DNA from: Geojedonia sp051814705
GTDB lineage: Bacteria > Bacteroidota > Bacteroidia > Flavobacteriales > Flavobacteriaceae
Length of the DNA: 64,000 bases
NCBI GenBank assembly: GCA_051814705.1
Contig: JBPWQW010000001.1
Location: forward strand, 248,001 to 312,000
Direction of reading: 5' to 3'
The translations under genes were made by a program, and so were the position numbers. Below the pieces are notes generated by a model. The model was not told the origin of the DNA, searched no databases, and was given only the letters and a program-made list of their open reading frames with translations. Shown in pieces: positions 52,559 through 61,592 of the stretch (within the stretch, counting starts at the first letter, position 1; every line of letters begins with the position of its first letter).

Positions 52559-53479
52559 TTAGTCCTTCAGGAATTGAATATTTCGAGTTAAACCTGAAAA
52601 TTTTGTTCGTTTTACTGCAGATTTTTGAAATACTTTTCTAAACGTGTCTTCAGTTATCTCTTCCCAATCTTTTTTGGTCATGGACAATAATTCTGGATGG
52701 GGATTAAAAAGTGGTTCGTTATGTGGTTTTGAAAATCGATTCCACGGGCATACATCTTGACAGATATCGCATCCAAACATCCAATCTTCAAATTGTCCTT
52801 TAAAATCTGTTGGGATATTTTCCTTTAGTTCAATAGTAAAATACGAAATACATTTACTGCCATCAACCACATAGGGTTCTACAATGGCTTGTGTTGGGCA
52901 GGCATCAATACATGCCGTGCAGGTGCCACAATGGTCGGTAGTAATGGGGTCGTATTCTAAATCTAAATCAATTATTAATTCTGCAATGAAATAAAACGAT
53001 CCTACTTGTTGTGTTAGTAAATTACTGTGTTTCCCAATCCAACCCAAGCCCGATTTGGCGGCCCATGCTTTATCTAAAACTGGTGCAGAATCAACAAATG
53101 CACGACCTTCAACTTCACCAATTTCATCTTGAATAAAGTGCAAAAGTGATTTTAATTTATCTTTTATGATGAAATGATAATCGGTTCCATAAGCGTATTT
53201 GGACAGTTTATAGCTATTTTGATTTTGAATTTCCTCAGGATAATAATTAAGTAATAATGAAATCACACTTTTGGAACCTTCAACCAATTTGGTGGGATCG
53301 AGACGTTTGTCAAAATGGTTTTCCATATACTGCATTTGACCATGCCTATTGTTGTTTAACCATTTTTCGAGTCTTGGTGCTTCTTCTTCTAAAAATTGTG
53401 CTTTACTAATGCCACAAGATAAAAAACCGAGCCGTTTGGCTTCGGCTTTTATTTTATTAGAATACTCAACTTTTGACAT
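52559..53479 (-). CDS. queG: Epoxyqueuosine reductase QueG
   Basis: The 306-residue enzyme performs the last step of queuosine synthesis in tRNA, using cobalamin and two 4Fe-4S clusters. Cysteines for the clusters are Cys184, 187, 190 and 194 (HCGTCTACIDACPT) and Cys237, 240 and 244 (CDICQDVCPW) with Cys210. The catalytic-region sequence RAFVDSAPVLDKAWA holds Asp130. Length is that of the short QueG form. A queuosine-precursor transporter sits at 904-1611, but the genes are not linked. Confidence 0.95.
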   Translation of the reverse strand: MSKVEYSNKIKAEAKRLGFLSCGISKAQFLEEEAPRLEKWLNNNRHGQMQYMENHFDKRLDPTKLVEGSKSVISLLLNYYPEEIQNQNSYKLSKYAYGTDYHFIIKDKLKSLLHFIQDEIGEVEGRAFVDSAPVLDKAWAAKSGLGWIGKHSNLLTQQVGSFYFIAELIIDLDLEYDPITTDHCGTCTACIDACPTQAIVEPYVVDGSKCISYFTIELKENIPTDFKGQFEDWMFGCDICQDVCPWNRFSKPHNEPLFNPHPELLSMTKKDWEEITEDTFRKVFQKSAVKRTKFSGLTRNIQFLKD

Positions 53480-53526
53480 GGACTATCTTTTCAGCAAAAT
53501 ACGCTTTTTGTATATTCAAAAAAATA

Positions 53527-53553
53527 AAAATCACCTCAAATAGAGGTGATTTT
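53527..53553 (-). terminator. Terminator after the lipoprotein gene
   Basis: An 11-bp stem (53543-53553 with 53527-53537), loop AAATA, with a T-rich run on the minus strand. It separates the lipoprotein gene from queG. Confidence 0.78.
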
Positions 53554-53573
53554 AAAATTACTGTGTTTTTATT

Positions 53574-54158
53574 TTAATCTACTAGAGGATTGAATGCTGC
53601 GAATACCCCATCTGGGTTTTCCAACCCAACCCATGCATGCAAGGTCCAAGCATTAACATCTGTATTAAACACCCAGACATCTTCACTACCCGTAAAGCCT
53701 TCAGGAGCTGGGCCAGGGTTGTTTGGATCGTTTACAAATATGAGGTACTCCACACCTACAAACTGCATTACCCCATTTTCGTCTGGCACATATAATAATG
53801 CTTCAGGGTTCCCTTGGTCAAAAATGCCATCAAATAATTCAAAGTTGGCATAATGATGTCCCATATGTGGGATATATCCCGTCACATCTGTATCCCAGCC
53901 TTGGGCAACGGCTACTTTAAAGTTGCGAAAACGAGTCATTTTCTTTGTTAAATGTTCAATCTCAATTTCCCAAGAGGTAGTACCATCCTTGTTATAGGTT
54001 GAGTTAGCTTCCTGCACTTGTGAGGAATCAAAATTGGTTTGATCGTCTGGACTACAAGAAAAGAAAGATCCCATAATTAGTAATAAAATTACTAATGAAA
54101 CACTTTTGAAAAAATTTAAAAGTTTCCCTGTCAATAAATTGTCAATACTGTTTTTCAT
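53574..54158 (-). CDS. Lipoprotein of unknown function
   Basis: A 194-residue protein with a long N-terminal tail and a lipoprotein signal (VILLLIMGSFFSC, lipid Cys35). The mature part has GYIPHMGHHYANF, NPEALLYVPDENG, FVGVEYLIF and a closing AWTLHAWVGLENPDG. This set (GHH, PEALxY, VEY, LHxWxxxxNP) looks like a widespread uncharacterised family of secreted proteins; I know of no activity. The histidines could bind a metal (guess). Upstream, within 122-162 bp of its start, lie two 21-bp tandem repeats and then an AraC-type regulator gene on the same strand. Confidence 0.75.
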   Translation of the reverse strand: MKNSIDNLLTGKLLNFFKSVSLVILLLIMGSFFSCSPDDQTNFDSSQVQEANSTYNKDGTTSWEIEIEHLTKKMTRFRNFKVAVAQGWDTDVTGYIPHMGHHYANFELFDGIFDQGNPEALLYVPDENGVMQFVGVEYLIFVNDPNNPGPAPEGFTGSEDVWVFNTDVNAWTLHAWVGLENPDGVFAAFNPLVD

Positions 54159-54278
54159 GATTAAATAAATTTAAATTAAACTTAAATCTTCTGTAAAAAA
54201 TCAGGATGGTCTTTAACAGAAGAATTTCCATTTGCTATTAATTTATCCAATTCAAATCTAAGTAAATGTGACATTTAA

Positions 54279-54320
54279 ATATGATACAAATCATTCAAAA
54301 TATGAGACAAATAATTCAAA
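54279..54320. repeat. Two tandem 21-bp imperfect repeats, possible AraC-type operator
   Basis: Units 54279-54299 and 54300-54320 agree in 19 of 21 bases (core ATGAxACAAATxATTCAAA). A degenerate third piece, ATTCAAA, ends at 54256, near two units further left. The 21-bp period is two turns of the helix, as in direct-repeat sites bound by AraC-family proteins. They lie just beyond the 3' end of the AraC-type gene and upstream of the lipoprotein gene. Confidence 0.6.
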
Positions 54321-54348
54321 AGAATTATTGCAGATAGCTGGGAAGACT

Positions 54349-55449
54349 TTAAGAATGTGATAAATTTGAAGGCTGTATACCAAATCTTTTATGAAAACAC
54401 TTAGAAAAGTATGAAGGGCTATTAAATCCAGTATCAAAAGCAATTTCAGCTACTGTTTTATTCGTGTTTTTAAGCATTACCAATGCATTTGTAAGCCGAA
54501 ATTTATTGAGTAATCGCGATGGAGACATCCCGGTGATTTCAATACATTGCCTATATAATTTAGATTTACTCAATGACATGTCTTTAATAAAATCATCTTG
54601 GTTAAAATTGGCATTTTGGCAATTGTAGTGGATTGTTTGTGATAGCGCTATTAAAAATTGCTCTTCTGTTAATGATAAGTGGCTAATATTATTAGCCTCC
54701 AAAGCTGATCTATAATTTGCTTCTTTAAGTAAGTTAGAAACTAATGCTGAAACTAGAATTCGTTTTTTTTGCTCTATATGCTTAAGTAATCTCATAAGCA
54801 TTAAGGTGTTGCCAAAAAGGTCTGAACTATCATCAACAGGTTGCCCTGCATGAATAATGACCTGTAAATCAATTAACGAAGCCACAGATTTGAGATAATT
54901 TTCAATATCTATAGCACAAAGTGGCACATTGATCAAAGAGTCAAAAGAAGCAACCATTTCTTCTCCTTGTTTTTCAGAAGCAACCCCTTTATGTTTTTCT
55001 ATACATTTTTTAATAATCTGATTGTTTTTAGACACTAGCTCTTTTGCTTTTAGTTTGCCAATTTCATGCTCTAAAATAGATTCATTTTTAGTTTTAACCA
55101 TGAGTATTACCCTAAAAGCTGGATCATTGAAAACTTTTATTTTTTGATCTATCAAATAGTCTACAACTTCAGGATCATGGGTTCGTCCTAAAAAAGCCTT
55201 AACAACTCGGGGGTCTACCTGTATAATCTCATCTGGAAGTTGTTTATGTGAAGTCTCATGCAATTTAAATACAGTTTCCTTATTTGGTGCATCAATTAAA
55301 CAATAGGCACTACCACGAGCCTCGTCTACCCAATAGGTTAGACATTTGCATTTAAATTGACCTTGAAATCTTAAATCTGCTTGATGTGCCATGGCAACGT
55401 CTTCTGCAGTAAGACCTTGACCAATATGTAAATCCATAAAAATTGGCAT
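54349..55449 (-). CDS. AraC-family regulator with N-terminal DUF4242 and cyclase-like middle domain
   Basis: A 366-residue protein of three parts. Residues 1-85 are a DUF4242 (SCO4226-like, nickel-binding) domain: MPIFMDLHIGQGLTAEDVAMA, WVDEARGSAYCLIDAP. About 110-250 resembles a class III nucleotide cyclase fold without its catalytic motifs (FRVILMVKTKN, IHAGQPVDDSSDLFGNTLML). About 265-366 is the AraC DNA-binding domain with DDFIKDMSLSKSKLYRQC and the second helix-turn-helix TVAEIAFDTGFNSPSYFSKCF. It probably controls itself and/or the downstream lipoprotein gene in answer to a metal or other ligand (inference). No close partner upstream. Confidence 0.82.
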   Translation of the reverse strand: MPIFMDLHIGQGLTAEDVAMAHQADLRFQGQFKCKCLTYWVDEARGSAYCLIDAPNKETVFKLHETSHKQLPDEIIQVDPRVVKAFLGRTHDPEVVDYLIDQKIKVFNDPAFRVILMVKTKNESILEHEIGKLKAKELVSKNNQIIKKCIEKHKGVASEKQGEEMVASFDSLINVPLCAIDIENYLKSVASLIDLQVIIHAGQPVDDSSDLFGNTLMLMRLLKHIEQKKRILVSALVSNLLKEANYRSALEANNISHLSLTEEQFLIALSQTIHYNCQNANFNQDDFIKDMSLSKSKLYRQCIEITGMSPSRLLNKFRLTNALVMLKNTNKTVAEIAFDTGFNSPSYFSKCFHKRFGIQPSNLSHS

Positions 55450-55520
55450 GATGGATTAATTTCGTATTTACAATATACAAAAAAAATTGAAAATAGATTA
55501 TCGTAATATATTGATTGTGA

Positions 55521-56543
55521 TTAGAATAGCCCTCCTTGAATACCACCCTTAATTTTACCTAGATGCTTATAGGCAAGTTCTGTGACTTCACGCCCACGAG
55601 GTGTACGCATGATAAACCCTTGTTGAATTAAAAAAGGTTCGTATACTTCCTCAATAGTTTCGGCATTTTCGCTCACGGCGGTTGCTAATGTTGAAATACC
55701 GACAGGACCGCCTTTAAATTTATCTATAATGGTTGATAAAATTTTATTGTCCATTTCATCGAGACCATAAGCATCTACATTGAGTGCCTGAAGTGCGAAT
55801 TTTGCAATTTTTATATCGATTTTTCCATCGCCTTTAATTTGCGCAAAATCCCTGACGCGACGCAATAAGGCATTGGCAATTCTTGGTGTGCCACGGCTAC
55901 GTCCGGCAACTTCAACAGCGGCTTCCATAGAAATGGGCACCCTTAAAATAGAGGCACTACGCTGTAGGATGGTGGTCAACAACTCCGTATTATAATACCC
56001 CAACCTACTTTGAATCCCAAAACGCGCCCGCATTGGTGCGGTCAATAATCCAGATCGGGTGGTAGCTCCAACCAGAGTAAACGGATTTAAGTTAATCTGC
56101 ACTGTTCGTGCATTGGGCCCAGACTCGATCATAATATCAATTTTATAATCCTCCATTGCAGAATACAGGTATTCTTCAACTATTGGGCTTAAGCGATGGA
56201 TTTCATCTATGAATAATACATCCCGTTCTTCAAGATTGGTCAACAAGCCAGCCAAATCACCCGGTTTATCCAATACGGGCCCAGAAGTGACCTTAATGCC
56301 CACATTTAATTCGTTGGCAAGAATATGAGCCAAGGTGGTTTTACCCAGCCCTGGAGGTCCATGAAATAAGGTATGATCTAAGGCTTCGTTACGTTGGTTA
56401 GCTGCTTGAACAAAAATTTGAAGATTTTCCAAAACTTGATCCTGACCTGTAAAGTCTTCAAAGGTTAATGGCCTTAATTTTTTCTCAACATCAAGTTCTT
56501 CAGGAGAAATGTTTTCTTTAGTTGGATCCAGATTGTTGTTCAT
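55521..56543 (-). CDS. ruvB: Holliday junction branch migration helicase RuvB
   Basis: The 340-residue AAA+ motor has Walker A GPPGLGKTTLA (about 64-74), Walker B FIDEIHRLSP and the arginine-finger region GATTRSGLLTAPMRARFGI, with the winged-helix C-terminus PFLIQQGFIMRTPRGR. It works with RuvA (49510-50091). Stand-alone gene between the AraC regulator and coxA, both on the same strand. Confidence 0.97.
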   Translation of the reverse strand: MNNNLDPTKENISPEELDVEKKLRPLTFEDFTGQDQVLENLQIFVQAANQRNEALDHTLFHGPPGLGKTTLAHILANELNVGIKVTSGPVLDKPGDLAGLLTNLEERDVLFIDEIHRLSPIVEEYLYSAMEDYKIDIMIESGPNARTVQINLNPFTLVGATTRSGLLTAPMRARFGIQSRLGYYNTELLTTILQRSASILRVPISMEAAVEVAGRSRGTPRIANALLRRVRDFAQIKGDGKIDIKIAKFALQALNVDAYGLDEMDNKILSTIIDKFKGGPVGISTLATAVSENAETIEEVYEPFLIQQGFIMRTPRGREVTELAYKHLGKIKGGIQGGLF

Positions 56544-56659
56544 AGTTTTTCCCGCGAAAGAGGGAATCTCATTTAAAACCCATCAGGTTTTATAAACCTT
56601 GCAAGTTAGAAGTTAATATTTAGTTACTGAAACAAGCTCAGCACAAGCAAATATAAACA

Positions 56660-56690
56660 AAAAGCCTTTCTGAAATCCAGAAAGGCTTTT
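56660..56690 (-). terminator. Terminator after coxA
   Basis: A 13-bp perfect stem (56678-56690 with 56660-56672), loop of five. It lies 45 bp past the coxA stop and ends the ACIII-cox operon. Confidence 0.82.
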
Positions 56691-56734
56691 GAATATTATG
56701 AGTCTCTTAATGAGATCCCTTCTTTCAAAGGGAT

Positions 56735-58525
56735 TTAATGCTGTAGTTCTTCTTCACCTTCTTTTAAAGGCACATTTTGTGGCACAAAATCTTCATCATG
56801 TCCTGGTTTGCTATAATCGTAAGGCCAGCGGTACACATGTGGTATTTCGCCTTCCCAGTTACCGTGAATATGTTTAACTGGAGTAGTCCATTCTAACGTA
56901 GTTGATCTCCAAGGGTTTTGAGTTGGTCTTTTTCCAAAGAAAATACTAACTACGAAATTGTAAATATACACCAATTGGAATGTGATCCCTACCGTAGCAA
57001 AAACAGTAATAATGACGTTTGTATTAGCTAAATCATCAAACAATGGGAAATTTGTATTGGTATAATACCGTCTAGGAAGACCTGCCATACCTATAAAATG
57101 CATCGGGAAAAATACGCCATAAGCACAAATTGCCGTGATCCAAAAGTGCAAATACCCTAAATTCTTATTGAGCATACGTCCAAACATTTTTGGGTACCAA
57201 TGATAAATTCCGGCAAACATACCATACAAGGCAGAAATACCCATAACTAAATGAAAGTGTGCAATAACAAAATAAGTGTCGTGAACATTGATATCAAGTG
57301 CACTATCTCCAAGAATAATTCCTGTTAAACCTCCTGAAATAAATGTGGATACAAAACCTATTGAAAACAGCATGGCTGGATTCATTTGTAAATTACCCTT
57401 CCATAAGGTTGTAATCCAGTTGAAGGCTTTTACTGCTGATGGAATTGCAATTAACAAGGTTGTAAAAGTAAATACAGACCCCAAGAATGGATTCATACCT
57501 GAAACAAACATGTGATGCCCCCAAACTATGGTTGACAAAAACCCAATGGCTAAAAGGGATGCCACCATGGCTCGATAGCCAAAAATGGGCTTTCTAGAAT
57601 TAGTGGCCATAATTTCGGACACCAGACCCATTGCGGGTAATACAACAATATAAACTTCAGGGTGTCCTAAAAACCAAAATAAATGCTCAAATAATACGGG
57701 TGAGCCTCCTTGATAGTGCAAAACCTCCCCGTGAATAAAAATATCTGACAAATAAAATGAAGTTCCAAAACTTCTATCCATAATCAATAACAATACTGCT
57801 GATAACAACACTGGGAAAGAAATAACACCAATTATAGCCGTAATAAAAAACGACCAAATCGTTAATGGAAGCCTTGTCATCGACATTCCCTTAGTACGTA
57901 AATTAAGGATTGTAACAATATAATTTAAAGATCCCAGTAATGAGGAGGCAATAAATATGGCCATGGAAATCAGCCATATGGTCATTCCTGCTCCAGAACC
58001 ACCTTGAGCCATAGGCAATGCACTTAATGGTGGGTAAATGGTCCAACCTGCTGCTGCGGGTCCAGCTTCAACAAATAAAGATGAAAGCATAAGAACACTG
58101 GATATAAAAAATAACCAATACGACACCATATTCAAAAATCCAGATGCCATATCCCTAGCACCACATTGCAGTGGAATTAAAAGGTTACTAAACGTTCCAC
58201 TTAAGCCTGCAGTAAGTACAAAAAACGTCATAATGGTACCATGTATAGTAACCAATGCCAAATAAATATCAGCATCCATAACACCGTCTGGAGCCCATTT
58301 GCCCAATAATGCTTTAAAAATTACATTTGGCTCTTCAGGCCAAGCAATTTGCATACGCATCATTAATGACATCATAACCCCAACAATTCCCATAATCGTA
58401 CCTGTAATCAGGTATTGTTTAGCAATCATTTTATGGTCCTGACTAAAAATATATTTAGTTATAAAGGTCTGCTTGTGATGATGTCCGTGGTCGTCGTGTG
58501 CGTGAGTATCTGCGTGTGCTGACAT
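56735..58525 (-). CDS. ctaD: Cytochrome c oxidase subunit I
   Basis: The 596-residue catalytic subunit holds heme a, heme a3 and CuB. Visible marks are FLGHPEVYIVVLP with the His-Pro-Glu-Val-Tyr that forms the His-Tyr crosslink, GHHMFVSGM (CuB histidines) and HDTYFVIAHFHLVMG with the heme-binding histidines. An N-terminal His-rich tail (AHADTHAHDDHGHHHK) precedes the first helix. It is the last gene in the operon, 30 bp after subunit II. Confidence 0.97.
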   Translation of the reverse strand: MSAHADTHAHDDHGHHHKQTFITKYIFSQDHKMIAKQYLITGTIMGIVGVMMSLMMRMQIAWPEEPNVIFKALLGKWAPDGVMDADIYLALVTIHGTIMTFFVLTAGLSGTFSNLLIPLQCGARDMASGFLNMVSYWLFFISSVLMLSSLFVEAGPAAAGWTIYPPLSALPMAQGGSGAGMTIWLISMAIFIASSLLGSLNYIVTILNLRTKGMSMTRLPLTIWSFFITAIIGVISFPVLLSAVLLLIMDRSFGTSFYLSDIFIHGEVLHYQGGSPVLFEHLFWFLGHPEVYIVVLPAMGLVSEIMATNSRKPIFGYRAMVASLLAIGFLSTIVWGHHMFVSGMNPFLGSVFTFTTLLIAIPSAVKAFNWITTLWKGNLQMNPAMLFSIGFVSTFISGGLTGIILGDSALDINVHDTYFVIAHFHLVMGISALYGMFAGIYHWYPKMFGRMLNKNLGYLHFWITAICAYGVFFPMHFIGMAGLPRRYYTNTNFPLFDDLANTNVIITVFATVGITFQLVYIYNFVVSIFFGKRPTQNPWRSTTLEWTTPVKHIHGNWEGEIPHVYRWPYDYSKPGHDEDFVPQNVPLKEGEEELQH

Positions 58526-58555
58526 AATCTTATATAGTTTTTTAATCTTTTTTTG

Positions 58556-59617
58556 TTAATTAATAGAATTTCCGAATGTTTTTTGCTCTTTCATCCATGC
58601 GTCAAATTCCTCTTGGGTCTCCACAATTATTTTCATTTGCATATTATAATGCGACTTACCACATATTTTATTACAAAGCAATAAAAAGTCAAATTCATAT
58701 CTCAATTCTTGCCCTCTAGCTTCAATTTCTTTACTGTTTTTCAATCTTAGTTTATTGATATGAGCCACCTTTTCAATAATATCTGGTTTTTGGCGCATAT
58801 CTTTGGTAGTAATCGAAGGTGTAAACCCAAATTGAGTTACCATACCTGGAACACAGTTCATTTGAGCTCTAAAGTGAGGCATATAAGCAGAATGCAATAC
58901 GTCTTGAGATTTTATTTTAAATAATATTGGTCTTCCTACCGGTAAATGAAGTTCTTTAGTAATGACGTCATCCTGAGCATTTGGATCAGATTCGTCCACA
59001 CCGAGGATATTGGCTTTATCTATATCAATCAATCTTACGTTAGACAATCCCAAAACATTATCGTTACCTGAATAGCGGGCAGTCCAATTAAATTGTTGGG
59101 CGTATAATTCAATAATCATAGGATCGTCGCTTTCATCAACATTCATAATCGTAGTCCAAGTAAATAAACCGTAGATGATTAATCCTGCTAAAACAATTAC
59201 AGGAATGATGGTCCAAACGGCTTCCAAAGTATTATTATCTGCATAAAACAGGGCTTTTTTACCTTTTTCCCCTCTATATTTAAAAGCAAAATAATGTAAA
59301 GCATATTGTGTGAGAAATTGCACAATAAAAATAATGATCATGGAAACAACCATTAAATTATCCAGATTTTCACCGTGTTCTGAAGCTGCATTGGACATTA
59401 ATGGCAGACTGCCTATATACCAAAAGCAAGCTATGGTCATGGCATAGATGAAGATTAAAAATGCTATCATCATATAGCCATTAAAATTATTGTCTTTATC
59501 TGTTGCAACCCCTGGATTTGAAATATCTTTCACTTGTGCCAGATCAAATATTTTTACCATTTGCCAAATTGCAATAGCTATAAAAAGTACTATTATAATT
59601 GTTAAAAAAGCAGTCAT
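58556..59617 (-). CDS. ctaC: Cytochrome c oxidase subunit II
   Basis: A 353-residue protein with three N-terminal hydrophobic stretches and a periplasmic CuA domain. The ligands are in HSAYMPHFRAQMNCVPG and CNKICGKSHYNM (two cysteines, His, Met). It has no fused cytochrome c domain, so it takes electrons from the separate cytochrome c or directly from ACIII. An insert of about 40 charged residues (KDMRQKPDIIEKVAHINKL...) sits between the two CuA segments. It lies 28 bp after actF. Confidence 0.95.
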   Translation of the reverse strand: MTAFLTIIIVLFIAIAIWQMVKIFDLAQVKDISNPGVATDKDNNFNGYMMIAFLIFIYAMTIACFWYIGSLPLMSNAASEHGENLDNLMVVSMIIIFIVQFLTQYALHYFAFKYRGEKGKKALFYADNNTLEAVWTIIPVIVLAGLIIYGLFTWTTIMNVDESDDPMIIELYAQQFNWTARYSGNDNVLGLSNVRLIDIDKANILGVDESDPNAQDDVITKELHLPVGRPILFKIKSQDVLHSAYMPHFRAQMNCVPGMVTQFGFTPSITTKDMRQKPDIIEKVAHINKLRLKNSKEIEARGQELRYEFDFLLLCNKICGKSHYNMQMKIIVETQEEFDAWMKEQKTFGNSIN

Positions 59618-59645
59618 TGTCGTTTCTCTTCGTTATTTAATTATA

Positions 59646-61007
59646 TTAATAATGGAACTGTTCACTTTCTTTAATAAATGGATTTCTTTTTGCCAATAAA
59701 GGAGCTTTTGTTAAAGCGGTAAATACAATAAAAATGAACAATCCAGCAAATAAACATAGTGATCCAATTTCTGGAATCCCTATAAACCATTGGTCTCCTA
59801 CTGTTGCAGGCATAATCATAACGAAAACATCGATATAATGTCCTGCTAAGACTACTAGTCCCGCCATAACCACAAACCATGTTATACGTTTATATTCTGC
59901 ATTCATTAAAATCAGCAATGGAAATACAAAATTCATAACTACCATACCTAGGAATGGTAATTTATAATCTTGAAAACGGGTTACAAAATAGGTAACTTCT
60001 TCTGGAATATTGGAATACCAAATAAGCATGAATTGTGAGAACCATAAATAAGCCCAGAAAATACTAAAAGCAAATATGTATTTAGCCAAGTCATGTAAAT
60101 GGTTTTCATTAACATACTCTAAATATCCTTTAGACTTTAAATACATTGTAACCATTGAAATCACAGTAATACCACTCACAAACATACTGGCAAATACATA
60201 CCAACCAAAAAGTGTACTAAACCAATGCGGATCTACACTCATCACCCAGTCCCATGACATTATAGACTCTGTATAGATATAAAACACTAAAAATGCTGCG
60301 GAGATTCGAAATGTCTTTTTAAAATTTTTGTTATCGTCTGCCGTATCTTGAGCAATTGAAAATTTGCGTGAATAATAGCGATATAAACACCAGCCTGCAA
60401 TAAAAATTAACCCTCGAATAATAAACCAGGTCATATTTAAGTATCCTGATTTTGCTTGAATAAGCTTGTCATGCTCTACTACTTCAGGGTCCATCCATAC
60501 AAATAAATTGTAATGACCAATTGTTCCTGATGCCACAGCAATTCCTAAAACAATCAGCGCTCCTGGCAACAAGTAGGCGGTAATCCCCTCCATGACTCTG
60601 TTCAACAATGGAGACCATCCGGCTTGAGCAGCCCATTGAATGGCATAAAACGCCAAAACACCAAGCGCAATCATCATAAAAAAGAATGCGGCTACATAGA
60701 GTGCAGACCAAGGTCTGTTCGCCAATTGATGTTGAACATGCTTAATGTGTTTTTCATGTTTATTAACTTGTGCTGCAGTAGACTCATTATGAGACTCTTC
60801 AGCTTGCTCATTCATTGAAGTTTCAGAATGCGCTACGGCTTCAGTTTCATGACCTCCTCCATGAGAGGCTTCTGCTGAAAGCATGGTTTCAACTTCTTCA
60901 AAAGATTTATGAGATGTCATAAAACCATATCCAACACCTAACAATCCCAAAACCATTAGAATGATAGAAAATGTCTTTAATTTATTTGAAAATGTGTACA
61001 TGTCCAT
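59646..61007 (-). CDS. actF: Alternative complex III subunit ActF (quinol:cytochrome c oxidoreductase)
   Basis: A 453-residue membrane protein of the NrfD-like type with about ten helices, the second large membrane subunit of ACIII. TESIMSWDWVMSVDPHWFSTLFGWYVF, read here as MSWDWVMSVDPHWFSTLFGW, and FSQFMLIWYSNIPEE are conserved blocks. Between helix one and two (about 38-95) is a soluble loop rich in His and Glu (SHGGGHETEAVAHSE). It lies 18 bp after actE and before coxB. The complex oxidises quinol and passes electrons to cytochrome oxidase. Confidence 0.9.
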   Translation of the reverse strand: MDMYTFSNKLKTFSIILMVLGLLGVGYGFMTSHKSFEEVETMLSAEASHGGGHETEAVAHSETSMNEQAEESHNESTAAQVNKHEKHIKHVQHQLANRPWSALYVAAFFFMMIALGVLAFYAIQWAAQAGWSPLLNRVMEGITAYLLPGALIVLGIAVASGTIGHYNLFVWMDPEVVEHDKLIQAKSGYLNMTWFIIRGLIFIAGWCLYRYYSRKFSIAQDTADDNKNFKKTFRISAAFLVFYIYTESIMSWDWVMSVDPHWFSTLFGWYVFASMFVSGITVISMVTMYLKSKGYLEYVNENHLHDLAKYIFAFSIFWAYLWFSQFMLIWYSNIPEEVTYFVTRFQDYKLPFLGMVVMNFVFPLLILMNAEYKRITWFVVMAGLVVLAGHYIDVFVMIMPATVGDQWFIGIPEIGSLCLFAGLFIFIVFTALTKAPLLAKRNPFIKESEQFHY

Positions 61008-61025
61008 ATATAATCTATATCAATC

Positions 61026-61583
61026 TTATTTTAGTAAATCTGCTTTTAGCTTTAACACATAAGCCACAACTTGCCAACGTTCTTCTTCCTTAAGTTGATT
61101 GGCATAGGAGCCCATTGCATTTTTACCATAATATATAGTATGGTAAATACTGCCTTCGGTTATCGCTCTTCCTACATCATCGTAGCTAGGTACGCCTAGA
61201 AATTTTTCTCGTTTAACCAAATTCCCTTGTCCATTACCTAAATTACCATGGCAAATTCCACAGTAAATATCATATAAGGCCTTCCCTTTTGACAAATCTA
61301 CTTGAGTAGAATCCAATGGATTTTTAAGAGTAGTTTTTGCTAGCTCAAATCCTTCAATCGTATCGTCAAAGTCGAAAGGTAAAATTCCTCTAGGAATAGA
61401 TCCTTCAGCAGGTACTAAGGCAACGGCATCATTTGGAAACATACTGGACTCCCCATAGGTTTCATATCCAACAGGTTCATACATATTAGGCATAAATTGA
61501 TAGTTTGGCCTTGTATCTTTTTTACAAGAGACTATGCTTCCAAACATCATTGCCAAAATTGCTATTTTAATTAAGCTCTTCAT
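61026..61583 (-). CDS. actE: Alternative complex III subunit ActE, monoheme cytochrome c lipoprotein
   Basis: A 185-residue protein with a lipoprotein signal (MFGSIVSC, lipid Cys20) and one heme-binding CxxCH (CGICHGNLGNG, about 112-122). The axial Met is probably in the NAMGSYANQL segment. It receives electrons from the multiheme ActA subunit and passes them to the oxidase. It lies nine bases after actD and 18 before actF. Confidence 0.92.
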   Translation of the reverse strand: MKSLIKIAILAMMFGSIVSCKKDTRPNYQFMPNMYEPVGYETYGESSMFPNDAVALVPAEGSIPRGILPFDFDDTIEGFELAKTTLKNPLDSTQVDLSKGKALYDIYCGICHGNLGNGQGNLVKREKFLGVPSYDDVGRAITEGSIYHTIYYGKNAMGSYANQLKEEERWQVVAYVLKLKADLLK

Positions 61584-61592
61584 ACTTGTATC

